From: Roridomyces roridus
Lineage: Eukaryota; Basidiomycota; Agaricomycetes; Agaricales; Mycenaceae
Length of the DNA: 64,000 nucleotides
Direction of reading: 5' to 3'
Assembly: GCA_029378245.1 (NCBI GenBank)
Contig: JARKIF010000051.1
Coordinates: 62,001 to 126,000, forward strand
A model generated the notes under the pieces. The model was not told the DNA's origin. It saw only the letters and a list, made by a program, of their open reading frames with translations, and searched no databases. A program made the position numbers and the translations under genes. Position 1 is the stretch's first letter, and the number at the start of each line of letters is the position of its first letter. Shown in pieces: positions 43,183 to 53,613 of the stretch.

Positions 43183-44299
43183 CAAGCGCTGGAGCGCTTT
43201 TAAAAGGCCCCTGGAACCCAAACCAGTGATAAAAATAGTGAGAAGAAAAAGGGCGGCGATGCCGCGGAGGCTCAATCCTCGAAAGAGGAGGTAGCGCCTA
43301 AGCATACACGGGTGCCATTCGGTCTCAGGAAGAAAGAGGCCGCACAATGGCTAGCACGCCGTGCTATGGGAGAGACGGAACAACGCTTAGCTCAGGAGCT
43401 GCGTGAGTTCCAACGGCAACGTGTCCACCACGAGATGTTGGTGGCAGTCCAGCTGGAAGCACTGGACACGGGGAAAACACGTTCCATTCGTGCGTTGCTG
43501 GACAACGGGTGTACCACCACATGCATGGACAGGGACTATGCCAAGGCCGAAGGCTTCGAGCTCAAAAAACTCGACATGCCGATTGTGGCCAGGAATGCCG
43601 ACGGGACCGAGAACACCAAAGGCAAGATCACTCATTACGTAGAGATGATCATGTCTATCGGCCCGCATGTCGAAAGACAAAAGTTCCTGATCACGGGCTT
43701 AGGCAAAGCACGTGTGTTTATTGGGTACGATTGGTTGTTTAAACACAACCCAGAGATCAACTGGCGGGACCAGACGATGAAGTTCAGCCGATGTCCGGCA
43801 GAATGTGGCATGACCGGACTGGAATCCGGAAAAGGTGTCACACGGGAGGAAGCGGTGGAAGAAGGGGAATCGATCCTATTGGTCGATTTCGCGCCTGTTG
43901 TGGAGCTGCGAAGCAAGGCGACGCAGGCACAGCAGATGGCCGAACAGGCTTCGGCAGAAAAGGAAAAATTGACGGAAGACAAGATCCCGGAGCAATACCG
44001 GGAGTACGTCAGAGTTTTCGCAAAAGAGTCCTTTGACTCATTGCCGGAAAAGCGGCCTTGGGATCATGCGATCGAATTAAAGCCCGGATCAAAGGCTGTC
44101 GATTGCAAGATCTATCCACTCTCGTTAGGCGAGCAAGAAAAGCTGAACGAGTTTCTTGAAGAGAATCTCAAGAGTGGACGGATCAGACCATCCAAGTCGC
44201 CGATGGCTTCGGCATTCTTTTTTATTAAAAAGAAGGACGGGTCCCTTCGACCGGTACAGGATTACCGGAAGCTCAATGAGATGACGGTGAAGAACAAGT
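43183..44299 (+). CDS. element A Pol, N-terminal part (protease and start of RT)
   Basis: A long open frame (open from about 43183; first in-frame GTG at 43312). It carries the protease-like region RALLDNGCTTTCMD (DNG instead of D[ST]G) and FIGYDWLFKHNPEINW, then the RT entry KKDGSLRPVQDYRKLNEMTVKNK, where element B interrupts it at 44300. The linker between gag and this frame (42928-43183) needs two or three further -1 shifts, at A-rich runs, to be continuous. That suggests small deletions or assembly errors there. Confidence 0.8.
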
Positions 44300-44471
44300 T
44301 GTAAACCTGCTCGTTTACATCATCACACTTTGGACTGTTTACATACTGATGATCACCTTTTCTTGTCCTTTACCATCATCCTCTGTACGCGTACTCTACT
44401 CCTCAAATCGACGCAACGGTTATATTTGTTCCTTCTGGTCTGATTCGAGTGTTCTCCATAGTGAGTTTCCA
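44300..44471 (+). repeat. element B 5' LTR
   Basis: 172 bp, TGTAAACC...TTTCCA. Pairs with 50017-50189. Confidence 0.9.
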
Positions 44472-44749
44472 CTTTTGAACAAACTTTTCTCCCGTTGCCA
44501 CCGCTTGTCGTCGCTTATCGAGGACGTGTCCTCGATTTGCTTCCGCTACTGTTACCGTCCGCTTCACTTGCCTCTTTTTGAGTGCAGACGACTACCGTAC
44601 CGTCCACCGTCCACCCCACCGTCGCTGGCGTTGCCTTCGGGCTCGCAAATAGGTCTTTTGGCGTGCCACGTCACTGACCTTTCTTTCAGTATATTGCCGT
44701 TCTCTGTCCCAAACTGTCTCGCTCAACGCCGAGCGTCCCCACCCCTCTC

Positions 44750-46582
44750 GTGACGCGTGCCGCAGCCACACGGGCTGTGCCTTCGTCGCCGTTGACTCCG
44801 TTGACCGAGACCGAGTCTTCGTCGTCGATTACCCACATTCTCAAGTCTTCCGAATCGGGCGCTCTGCCAAACGAGATCGAGACTCCCCCCTCGCACGACA
44901 CTCTTCCTCCCTTCTCCTCCTCTTCCCCCACCACGCCTCGCATCCCCTCCCCTCCCATAGTCTCGACTTCTCGCTCGCAGACGCTCGTACCCCAGTCGTT
45001 CTCCCCAGACGTATCGGACGATTCGTTCGACCTGTCCTTCTTCACTGTACCGTCCGCACACATGTCGTCCCCTTTGATCGTCGCACCCGCCGAGGATGGC
45101 ACCGCCATCGTCATCAACGTGCCCAACAAGGCGCCCATTTTCGGTCGCGGCAAAGTCACACCCGACGCTTGCGCCGACTTCGCAAGTTTTTGTCGCGGGT
45201 TCTTTAACGCTCATTCCGTCCCCATTGCCGAAGCCGATCAGGTCTCCCGTATAATCAATTGCTTCCAAGACCCGCGCATTACCGCTTGGACCCGCCCCGA
45301 CGCAACCTACCAAAAGCTGATAAAGATGACCTTCCCCGATTTCATGACCCTCGTCAAGAAGAAATTCCTTGATGCGGACTGGGTCGATGTCCACCGCCGC
45401 AAAGTTTTCTCGCGTCGTATGACGAAAACCGAAACGTTCGACGCTTACCAGACCGACGTCTGCACGATGGCCGCCCTCCTCACCGACGACCCCGTCGCAT
45501 CGAAACTGCCTGACCTCGGCGTAGACGAGATGCGAATCCGTCATCACCTCGAGGCTGGCATGATCGATAGCCTGGCCGCCTTGCTCTCCAATTCGGACGC
45601 GCCGAAGAAGACCGATTTCGACGAATGGATTGCAGCGGTCAATCTGGTCGACCGCAAACGCATCGCTGACACGGCGGGCATGACTGCCGCCCTTGCCGCT
45701 GCGATGGCTGCCGAGAAGGAGAGGCTGGCCGCTGCTGCGGAGAAGGCCAAACGCAAGGCTACGGCCCTTGACGACATGCGCGCGGGCAAACGTCCCTTCG
45801 GGAGCGCGCGCGGGTCGTCTCAGGCTCCGGGCTCTGCCGGTCCCTCCACTCCTTCTTCCTCGTCGTCCATCCTTCGCCTCCCGCCTTTGACTGACTCCGA
45901 ACACACCTTGCTCGACGCCAATGACGGGTGTCGCAAGTGTCGTCGTTTCTTCGCGGGTCACGTCTCGAACACCTGCCCGAATGGGTTCGCGAGCGCGAAG
46001 GATTACCGCACCCTCACCCAAGCCGACGTCGACGCCACTGCATCAAAGAAGCGCGGCAAGAGCAAGGCCATCGCCGCTGTCGTGTTCCCCAAGGACGATT
46101 CTATTGACGACGATGATGATAGTGCCGATGACGACTCGCAGGACGCCGCCGATGTGAGTCACCGTTCTCGTCATCTCTTCTGGGGCTGTCTATTAGACAG
46201 TCCCGTTTTGCCCTCTTCCGTTCCTGTCCGTGCCCTGATCGACGACGGTGCTCATCTAGTCTTGATAGATGACTCGCTAGTCGACCGTTTACAATTGCCA
46301 AGACACCGCCTGAACAAACCTGAGAATTTTTCGCTTGCACTTGACTCCCCTACGACTCCGATAACCGAATACATTAAACTACGTACCGTGTCCACCGATC
46401 AGGAATGGACCTCTAATACCGTACGCGCACTTGTTGTTAAGAATCTTTGTACCCCTCTGTTGCTCGGCCTACCATGGCTCGAGAAAAATTACATTGTCAT
46501 TGACCATCGCGAGCGCTCGGTTATTGATAAGCGGGTTAACTACAACCTATTCAAGCCTCTTGCTGAGCCTCCGTCCCTCTAA
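44750..46582 (+). CDS. element B Gag-protease
   Basis: A 610-codon open frame; the first in-frame ATG is at 45062, so the first 104 codons (Ser/Thr/Pro-rich) may or may not be translated. The capsid region reads FASFCRGFFNAHSV and YQKLIKMTFPDFM. A variant knuckle CRKCRRFFAGHVSNTC has six residues, not four, before His. The protease-like site is ALIDDGAHLVLIDD, DDG rather than D[ST]G, followed by LLLGLPWLEKNYIVIDH. It overlaps the pol frame by 152 bp; pol is in the +1 frame. Confidence 0.8.
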   Translation: MTRAAATRAVPSSPLTPLTETESSSSITHILKSSESGALPNEIETPPSHDTLPPFSSSSPTTPRIPSPPIVSTSRSQTLVPQSFSPDVSDDSFDLSFFTVPSAHMSSPLIVAPAEDGTAIVINVPNKAPIFGRGKVTPDACADFASFCRGFFNAHSVPIAEADQVSRIINCFQDPRITAWTRPDATYQKLIKMTFPDFMTLVKKKFLDADWVDVHRRKVFSRRMTKTETFDAYQTDVCTMAALLTDDPVASKLPDLGVDEMRIRHHLEAGMIDSLAALLSNSDAPKKTDFDEWIAAVNLVDRKRIADTAGMTAALAAAMAAEKERLAAAAEKAKRKATALDDMRAGKRPFGSARGSSQAPGSAGPSTPSSSSSILRLPPLTDSEHTLLDANDGCRKCRRFFAGHVSNTCPNGFASAKDYRTLTQADVDATASKKRGKSKAIAAVVFPKDDSIDDDDDSADDDSQDAADVSHRSRHLFWGCLLDSPVLPSSVPVRALIDDGAHLVLIDDSLVDRLQLPRHRLNKPENFSLALDSPTTPITEYIKLRTVSTDQEWTSNTVRALVVKNLCTPLLLGLPWLEKNYIVIDHRERSVIDKRVNYNLFKPLAEPPSL

Positions 46583-49412
46583 GTCGTCCAAGTCGAGATC
46601 ACCGATAGAGAAGCGTCGTCAGACGAAGCGCGACCACATCGCGATGGCTAAAGAGTTGAAGGCTGTGTGCGACACACGGAAGTCCGAGATCGAGGCAGAC
46701 CCTCTTTATGAGGAGTCTGTGGCTGTCGATGTGGTGGCGGCTGTCCGCGATCGGATTGTGACGCTCGCACAAAGGGCGGAGTTGGATGCGAAGGCGGACT
46801 GTCTGCGCGCAAAATTTCCCATGTTATTTGAACCGATGCCTCATGTCGACATGCTGCCCACCGATGTCGTCTGCGAGATTAAGGTGAAACAGGCGACAAA
46901 AGATCTCGAGTCCCGGTCGTATTCCAGCCCGAGGAAGTACAAGGATGCGTGGCAGATTTTGATAAAGAATCACCTGGAAGCGGGTCGCATTCGCCCCTCG
47001 ACTTCTCCTCACGCTTCCCCTGCCTTTCTCATCCCGAAGGCTGATAAAACAGCTCTTCCGCGTTGGGTTAATGATTTTCGACGTCTGAATGCAATTACAA
47101 TTCGCGATGCCTTCCCGCTACCCAAGGTTGACGACATCCTTGCGGACTGTGCGAAGGGAAAGATATGGTCGACAATTGATTTCACCGATAGTTTCTTCCA
47201 GACTCGGCTGGACGAGAATTCTGTCAAATATACGGCTGTGAATACCCCTTTGGGTTTGTACGAATGGCTTGTTATGCCCCAAGGCTTGAAGAACGCACCG
47301 GCGATTCAGCAGCGCAGGGTGACCGCTGCGTTGCGCGAGTATATTGGCAGGATTTGCCATGTATACCTTGACGACATCATTATATGGTCGGAGAATGTCG
47401 AAGACCACGAACGCGACGTGGAATTAATTTTCGAGGCGCTTAGAAAGGCTGGCCTATACTGTAATTCGAAGAAGACGAAACTGTTCCAACATTCCGTGGC
47501 TTTCCTTGGGCACCAGATCTCCGAACGCGGGGTCGAGGCAGACGCGGGCAAAGTTGAACGCATCGTCAATTGGCCGACGCCAAGGTCCAGCACAAACGTC
47601 CGTGCTTTCCTCGGCCTCGTACGCTACATCAGTAAATTTCTGCCCAATCTTGCAGAATGGACTCCTACCTTGGAGAAATTGACTATGAAGGAGTGTGATA
47701 AGCACTTCCCTCCATGGACCCGGGACCACCAGCGTGCATTCGAGAATATTAAGAAAATTGTCGTCAGTCGAGACTGCCTTACCGTTATCGACCACGAAAA
47801 TCGTGGAGATAATCAAATATTCGTGACGACGGACGCCAGCGACAAACGGTCTGGCGCGATGCTTTCGTACGGCCTCACTTGGGACACTTCTCGACCGGTG
47901 GCCTTTGATTCCTGCAGTTTCAAGGGCGCCGAATTAAATTATCCAGTACACGAGAAAGAGCTGTTGGCGATTATTCGCGCCCTGCATCGCTGGAAGGTAG
48001 ATTTGCTTGGAAACGAGTTTACGGTTTTCACTGACCATCGCACCCTGGAGAATTCTGATTCTCAGAAGGACCTTTCCCGCCGACAGGCGAGGTGGTCCGA
48101 ATTCCTTGCGCAGTTTGACTACAAGGTCGTATATGTTAAAGGCGAGGACAATGCGGTAGCCGACGCGTTGTCTAGGACGGACTTTGTCGATACCCCTGCT
48201 GCGATGGAGTCGGCGATCGAGGCGGGCGCCGCCGGTGATGTGCCGCCGGTCACTGTAATCCTTGCTGGTCGGGATTCGCCTCAGAGAGCGGTCCGATGCT
48301 TGGCCGCGACCCGGATCACGGGCGTTGACCGTGATGGTGAAAATGTTGTTGCTCCCGTCCTTCAGGTGTCCGTTGACGAGAAGGTACTGCGTGAGATTCG
48401 TGCCGGTTACAAAACGGACCCATGGTGCGCAAAACTAGAGTCCGTCAGCAAAGGGATGCCTGGACTGAGTTTCCGTGATGGTCTTTGGTACGTCGCGGAC
48501 CGCCTGATTATTCCTTGGGTTGGTTCCATCAGACAGGACTTGTTCCATCTGGCGCACGACGCTCTAGGCCATTTCGGTTTCGACAAGTTGTACAAATCCC
48601 TCCGGGACTGTTATTATTGGCCGAACATGCGGCGAGACCTCGAAGGTGCATACATCCCTGCTTGTGCGGAATGCCAGCGCAACAAATCGCGCACGAAACG
48701 TCCAGCTGGCCCTTTACATCCGAATCCCATCCCTGAAGGTCGCGGGGACTCTGTCGCTATCGATTTCATTGGCCCCCTTCCCCTGGATCAAGGATATAAC
48801 TGCATCGCATCCTTTACTTGTCGCCTAGGTTCTGACATCCGGCTCGCTCCAACTCGCACGGACATATCGGCGCCTGAGTTCGCGCTGTTGTTCTTCGACC
48901 ACTGGTACTGCGAGAACGGATTACCACTCGACATCTTCAGTGATCGAGACAAACTCTTCGTTTCTGAATTCTGGGCCGCGCTGCACAAATTGACGGGCGT
49001 AAAATTGAAGATGTCTACTGCTTTCCATCCACAGACAGACGGCGCCTCGGAACGGACCAACAAGACCGTTAATCAGGCTATCCGTTACCACGTGTCGCGG
49101 AACCAACGCGGTTGGGTTCGGGCGCTGCCTCGCGTGCGTTTCGACATGATGAACACCGTTAATGCATCGACGGGCTTTTCCGGATTCCAGCTACGCATGG
49201 GCCGCTCACCTCGTATCATTCCGCCCCTCATCGCCGGCCCACGAGCGAAATTACCAGAGCCTGAGAAGACTGCGACGGACCTGATTGCGCGGCTGGAACT
49301 GGACGTGCTCGAGGCTCGGGAAAACCTTCTGACCGCCAAACTGTCCCAGGCCGAACAGGCAAACAAATCCCGCCGGCCGGACCATGATATCAAGGTCGGA
49401 GATCAGTGTTAA
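46431..49412 (+). CDS. element B Pol (RT, RNase H, integrase)
   Basis: A 993-codon open frame. RT: WVNDFRRLNAITIRDAFPLP, VMPQGLKNAPAIQQ, and the catalytic HVYLDDIIIW. RNase H: VTTDASDKRSGAML, ELLAIIRALHRWK, FTDHRTLE. Integrase: zinc-binding H-H-C-C around HDALGHFGFDKLY and CAECQRNK, then the D,D,E core (AIDFIGPLPLD; FSDRDKLFVSEFW; FHPQTDGASERTNK). The frame stops at 49410-49412, just inside the C-terminal SH3-like region (DIKVGDQ), by a one-base shift; the rest lies in the next frame. Confidence 0.9.
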   Translation: MLLRIFVPLCCSAYHGSRKITLSLTIASARLLISGLTTTYSSLLLSLRPSKSSKSRSPIEKRRQTKRDHIAMAKELKAVCDTRKSEIEADPLYEESVAVDVVAAVRDRIVTLAQRAELDAKADCLRAKFPMLFEPMPHVDMLPTDVVCEIKVKQATKDLESRSYSSPRKYKDAWQILIKNHLEAGRIRPSTSPHASPAFLIPKADKTALPRWVNDFRRLNAITIRDAFPLPKVDDILADCAKGKIWSTIDFTDSFFQTRLDENSVKYTAVNTPLGLYEWLVMPQGLKNAPAIQQRRVTAALREYIGRICHVYLDDIIIWSENVEDHERDVELIFEALRKAGLYCNSKKTKLFQHSVAFLGHQISERGVEADAGKVERIVNWPTPRSSTNVRAFLGLVRYISKFLPNLAEWTPTLEKLTMKECDKHFPPWTRDHQRAFENIKKIVVSRDCLTVIDHENRGDNQIFVTTDASDKRSGAMLSYGLTWDTSRPVAFDSCSFKGAELNYPVHEKELLAIIRALHRWKVDLLGNEFTVFTDHRTLENSDSQKDLSRRQARWSEFLAQFDYKVVYVKGEDNAVADALSRTDFVDTPAAMESAIEAGAAGDVPPVTVILAGRDSPQRAVRCLAATRITGVDRDGENVVAPVLQVSVDEKVLREIRAGYKTDPWCAKLESVSKGMPGLSFRDGLWYVADRLIIPWVGSIRQDLFHLAHDALGHFGFDKLYKSLRDCYYWPNMRRDLEGAYIPACAECQRNKSRTKRPAGPLHPNPIPEGRGDSVAIDFIGPLPLDQGYNCIASFTCRLGSDIRLAPTRTDISAPEFALLFFDHWYCENGLPLDIFSDRDKLFVSEFWAALHKLTGVKLKMSTAFHPQTDGASERTNKTVNQAIRYHVSRNQRGWVRALPRVRFDMMNTVNASTGFSGFQLRMGRSPRIIPPLIAGPRAKLPEPEKTATDLIARLELDVLEARENLLTAKLSQAEQANKSRRPDHDIKVGDQC

Positions 49413-49845
49413 ATTGACCACCGCTCACCGCCGGGCACATTATATCCACAAGGGCAGCGGGCGTGTCGCCAAGTACATGCCACGCTTCGACGGCCCATAC
49501 AAGGTCATCGCTTCGCACCCAGCGTGCTCAACTTACACGCTCGACTTGGAAAACCAACCAAACGTTTACCCAGTTTTTCATGCTTCAGAAATTGAACCTT
49601 TCATAGAGAACGACGACGTACTTTTCCCCGACCGCAAGCTCGCAAAGCCCGCCCCAATCGTCAACGACCGCGGTGAAGAGGAATTCTATGTCGACAGGAT
49701 TCTAGACGAGCGCAAGCGCGGACGAGGGAAACAGTATTACGTTCGTTTCACGGGTTACGGGCCGGGCGGCGACAAATGGCTCCCTGGACGCGAATTGGCC
49801 GACTGCGAGGCCCTCGACAACTGGCTCGCTCGCGCTCAAGACTGA
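49384..49845 (+). CDS. element B Pol C-terminus with chromodomain (frameshifted)
   Basis: Continues pol in the +1 frame from about 49408: KLTTAHRRAHYIHKGSGR, FDGPYKVI, VFHASEIEPF, then a chromodomain EEEFYVDRILDERKRGRGKQ to KWLPGRELADCEALDNW. Removing one base at about 49407 rejoins it to the integrase. This is either a disabling mutation or a sequencing error. Confidence 0.85.
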   Translation: MISRSEISVKLTTAHRRAHYIHKGSGRVAKYMPRFDGPYKVIASHPACSTYTLDLENQPNVYPVFHASEIEPFIENDDVLFPDRKLAKPAPIVNDRGEEEFYVDRILDERKRGRGKQYYVRFTGYGPGGDKWLPGRELADCEALDNWLARAQD

Positions 49846-50016
49846 TGGATGCTCGGCTGAGCGACCCTTTTTCTCCTTGCAGTCGAGAGGTTGGGGCAGC
49901 TGTCTCGTGAAGACCTCTCGGGCATGCGTTTTTGTTGTGGCTTACTTTACCTTACGATACATACCTTACATTTGGATTGTTGAACTGACGGCTGGATTTT
50001 CCAGGGAGGGGGAGGG

Positions 50017-50189
50017 TGTAAACCTGCTCGTTTACATCATCACACTTTGGACTGTTTACATACTGATGATCACCTTTTTCTTGTCCTTTACCATCATCCT
50101 CTGTACGCGTACTCTACTCCTCAAATCGACGCAACGGTTATATTTGTTCCTTCTGGTCTGATTCGAGTGTTCTCCATAGTGAGTTTCCA
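50017..50189 (+). repeat. element B 3' LTR
   Basis: 173 bp; differs from the 5' copy by one extra T (50075-50079). Confidence 0.9.
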
Positions 50190-53046
50190 CAAGTACCCAT
50201 TGCCTCTGATCTCGGAGCTGGTCAACAAACTCCGAGGAGCTAGATTCTTCTCCAAGCTTGACATACGTTGGGGTTACAACAATGTACGGATCAAGGAGGG
50301 AGACGAGTGGAAAGCGGCTTTTCGGACCAATCGGGGATTGTTCGAGCCACTTGTGATGTTCTTTGGGTTGACAAATTCACCGGCCACGTTCCAAACCATG
50401 ATGAACGACATTCTTCGGGATCTCATCAACGAGGGCCATGTGATTGTATACCTAGACGACATCTTAATTTACACAGACTCCCTGGAGGAGCATAGAAGGA
50501 TTGTTTCACGCGTCCTGGAGACGTTAGAAAAGAATAAATTATTCTTGAACCCCGAGAAGTGTGAATTCGAGAAGACGGAGATCGAATATCTCGGGGTGAT
50601 TATTTCCCACAACTCCATGCGGATGGACCCGGTGAAAATCAAAGGGATCATGGAGTGGCCAATGCCAAAGAACGTCAAGCAAGTGCAGGCGTTCCTCGGC
50701 TTTGTTAACTTTTATCGGCGATTTGTCCGCGGCTTTGCCGACATTGCCAGGCCCCTCACTAAGCTGACGGGGAAGGTTGCGTGGTCCTGGGGACCGGAGC
50801 AAGAGAAGGCGATCAACAAGTTGAAGGAACGGATCGCGGAGGATGTCATCTTGGCATTGCCAACGGATGATGGGGAATATCGGCTTGAGGCCGATGCATC
50901 AGACGGAGCGGTTGGAGCAGTGCTCAGCCAACTCCAAGAAGGAGTATGGAGGCCTGTCGCTTTCATGTCTCACGGCATGAGTGACACCGAGAGGAATTAC
51001 GAGATCTATGACAAGGAGATGCTCGCAATCATGCTTGCTCTTGATGAGTGGAGGCAATTCCTACTCGGTGCAAGGCACACGTTCGAGGTTCTGACGGATC
51101 ACAAGAACCTCCAATACTTCAAAAAGCCGCAGAAAATCAATCGTCGGCAGGCACGATGGATCATCGAGTTGTCGCAGTACGACTTCTCGTTACGGCACCG
51201 GCCCGGAGCTTTGAATAAGCAGGCCGATTTGTTATCCCGCAGGGCGGATCATGACCAGGGGAAGGAGGACAATCAGGAAGTTGTCCTGCTTAAGCCCGAA
51301 TATTTCCGAGTGCAGGAAATCACGCTCGAAGGCGTCGAGAAGGATCTCCTGGAAGAGATCCGAGCGGAACGCAAACGGGACGGCAGCGTGAGGTCTGCCT
51401 TACTGAAAAAGCTCCCTAGATGGGAGGAGGAGGACGGCATTGTCTATTACAATGGCCTTATTTATGTTCCGCATAACACGGAACTTAGAAATAAAATTAT
51501 TGGACTCCATCACGATCCGGCGATCGTGGGACATCCCGGAGGGAACCGGACCCAGGAGCTCGTTGAACGAAACTACTGGTGGCCGAAGCTCGGCAACAAT
51601 GTTTCCGAGTATGTAAAGTCGTGCGAAGCGTGTCAGAGGTCACGAGTTCTTCGGCACAAGCAGGGCAAGCTGAACCCGCACAAGATTGCGGAAGGTCCCT
51701 GGCAGATCATTTCGATGGACTTGATCGGGCCGCTGCCGATTAGCAACGGTCACAACGCGATTCAAGTCTGGGTGGACACCTTCAGCAAAATGATTCACGT
51801 GGAGCCCACAACCATGGAAATCACGGCTGAAGGAGTTGCGCGTTTGACACGCGACCGTGTGATTAGATATCACGGGGTACCTCGAAAGATCATCTCGGAT
51901 CGGGATCCGAGATATGTAGGAGGCTTTATGCGGGAGCTCAATAAGATCCTGGGGATCGAAATGAACCCGAGTACGGCACACCATCCGATAACCGACGGGC
52001 AGACGGAACGGATGAACCAGGAGATCGAGAAATATCTCCGAATATTTATAAATTATCATCAGACGGACTGGGCCGAGTGGCTCTCCCTGGCGGAGTTCTG
52101 TTACAACGACAAGGCCAGTTCGGCAACGAAGGCCTCGCCGTTTTATTTAAATACCGGCTATCACCCTTGGAAAGGGATCGAGAATGCTGTGGAGACGAGG
52201 AACGAGGCCGCCGAGGAGTTTGGCACGAAGATGAGGAAAATTCGTGATGAAGCCACGGCGGCATTAGAAAAAACACAAGAAACAATGGAAAAATCATATA
52301 ATCTACGACGGCGACCAGCGCCAGTATTTAAAAAGGGAGACAAGGTCTGGATTGAGGCGACGAACATCCAGACAGATAGACCCTCGAAGAAGCTGGGAGA
52401 TAGGAGGCTCGGACCGTACGAGGTCCTGGAGAAAGTCGGAGCGTCTTCCTATAGGTTGAAATTGCCGAGCACGGACAAGTCACATCCGGTGTTCAACGAG
52501 GCGATTCTCACACCGTATACGGAACCGCCCGAGAATCGAAGGGAGAAACGGCCGCCGCCGAAAATCATATCCGGCGAGGAGGAATATGAGGTGGAGGAGA
52601 TTCTGAAACACCGCAAGATGGGGCGCGGGTTTCAATATTTAATAAAGTGGAAGAACTATCCTATGGGAGAAAGGACGTGGGAACCATCGCGCAACTTGAC
52701 GCATGCAAAAAAGCTGTTGGACAAATATAACAGGGAACACAGCATTGATGTCAGGACACTACCCACGCTCCCGGCTGGATATTGGGACGGCGAATGCAAA
52801 AGATTCGTCCCAAAGGAGGAGTCCCAACAATACTCAAAGAAGAAATTATTTATACCCGATGAAAATCGGTTTGTCGACATCAACGAGGACGTCGATCCTA
52901 GAGAGGGGGTAATGTCACGCGCTGACCTATTTGCGCACGTGACAACGCCAAACAAACCCGATATACATTGGCGCCGCACAGCGTTAAAGTCATGGGAACC
53001 CTGTCTCGATCGGATTGAAGAAGAAGCCGAGGAAGACATTATTTAA
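50190..53046 (+). CDS. element A Pol, C-terminal part (RT, RNase H, integrase, chromodomain)
   Basis: Resumes RT after element B: YPLPLISELVNKLRGARFFSK is continuous with the N-terminal part. The catalytic motif is VIVYLDDILIY. RNase H: LEADASDGAVGAVLS and VLTDHKNLQYF. Integrase: GHPGGNRTQELV and CEACQRSR, then MDLIGPLPISNG, ISDRDPRYVG and HPITDGQTERMNQE. The C-terminus has the SH3-like tail LGPYEVLEKVG and a chromodomain EEEYEVEEILKHRKMGRGFQ to RTWEPSRNL. The stop (53044-53046) lies 132 bp inside the 3' LTR. Confidence 0.9.
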
Positions 53047-53388
53047 AGACGTGGGATAAGTTTCATATTTATGCACGACAGCGTGGATGAGGGATGAAGT
53101 TTTCGATCAGTGAACTGTCAGATCATGACAGGCTTCTATGAAGAACACGGTGTAGACATGACAATAGGAAACGACAAAGATGCAGAACAATAGTGCATGT
53201 CGGAAGCCAGGACAATTAGTGTAGCATCGTAGATCTATTCCTCATAGTATAAAAGCAGTAGCTAGTCGTCGTATTCTGTACCCTCTCCTAGACTTTTATT
53301 CAGTTCATTTTACGAGCTTTAGTAGCGCACTACCCAATCCACAGCATCTTACCGCTGTTGGACGCGTGAAACAAGTCTTGTCGTGACA
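52913..53388 (+). repeat. element A 3' LTR
   Basis: 476 bp, same as the 5' LTR as far as I can see by direct comparison. Confidence 0.95.
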
Positions 53389-53393
53389 AGAGT

Positions 53394-53608
53394 AGCACGA
53401 GGGGAAATATCCAGGGTGCGACTGTGCTGTTAACGGGTGCACCACTGATAAGCCCCGACACTGAGCGCACCGAGGCCCTGTGTGGACATGACTGGTACGG
53501 AGCAGGCACTTGGGCATGGCGTGACGTGACGTGACGGTCAAGGATAGAGATCCAATGTCGGGCAAGCCAGGGGGGCAACAGCGGGCAGGGTATGCTGGCA
53601 TGCACTGG
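53394..53608. other. host spacer between elements A and C
   Basis: About 215 bp of GC-rich sequence between the two target-site duplications. No gene seen. It shows that A and C inserted independently into neighbouring sites. Confidence 0.7.
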
Positions 53609-53613
53609 ATGCC

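Larger units (their letters stand above)
44300..50189 (+). mobile_element. element B: Ty3/gypsy chromovirus nested in element A
   Basis: Short LTRs of 172 bp (44300-44471) and 173 bp (50017-50189) differing by one T in a T run, flanked by a perfect duplication CAAGT (44295-44299 and 50190-50194). Purine tract CAGGGAGGGGGAGGG lies just before the 3' LTR. The interior encodes gag-protease and RT-RNase H-integrase-chromodomain. It splits the RT of element A between VKNK and YPLPLISELV, so B is younger than A. Confidence 0.95.
40835..53388 (+). mobile_element. element A: Ty3/gypsy chromovirus, full length, interrupted by element B
   Basis: Two 476-bp LTRs (40835-41310 and 52913-53388) that look identical by eye, flanked by a perfect duplication AGAGT (40830-40834 and 53389-53393). 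The interior carries gag with a zinc knuckle, protease, reverse transcriptase, RNase H, integrase and a chromodomain, plus a purine tract (GAGAGGGGG) before the 3' LTR. A 5,890-bp second element sits inside the reverse transcriptase gene; without it A is about 6.66 kb. Identical LTRs imply a recent insertion. Confidence 0.95.

Noticed and set aside
44472..44486. Search for a self-priming site in element B
   Set aside because: Only a 7-base complement to the LTR was found, not placed after a clear TATA box, so it is not claimed.
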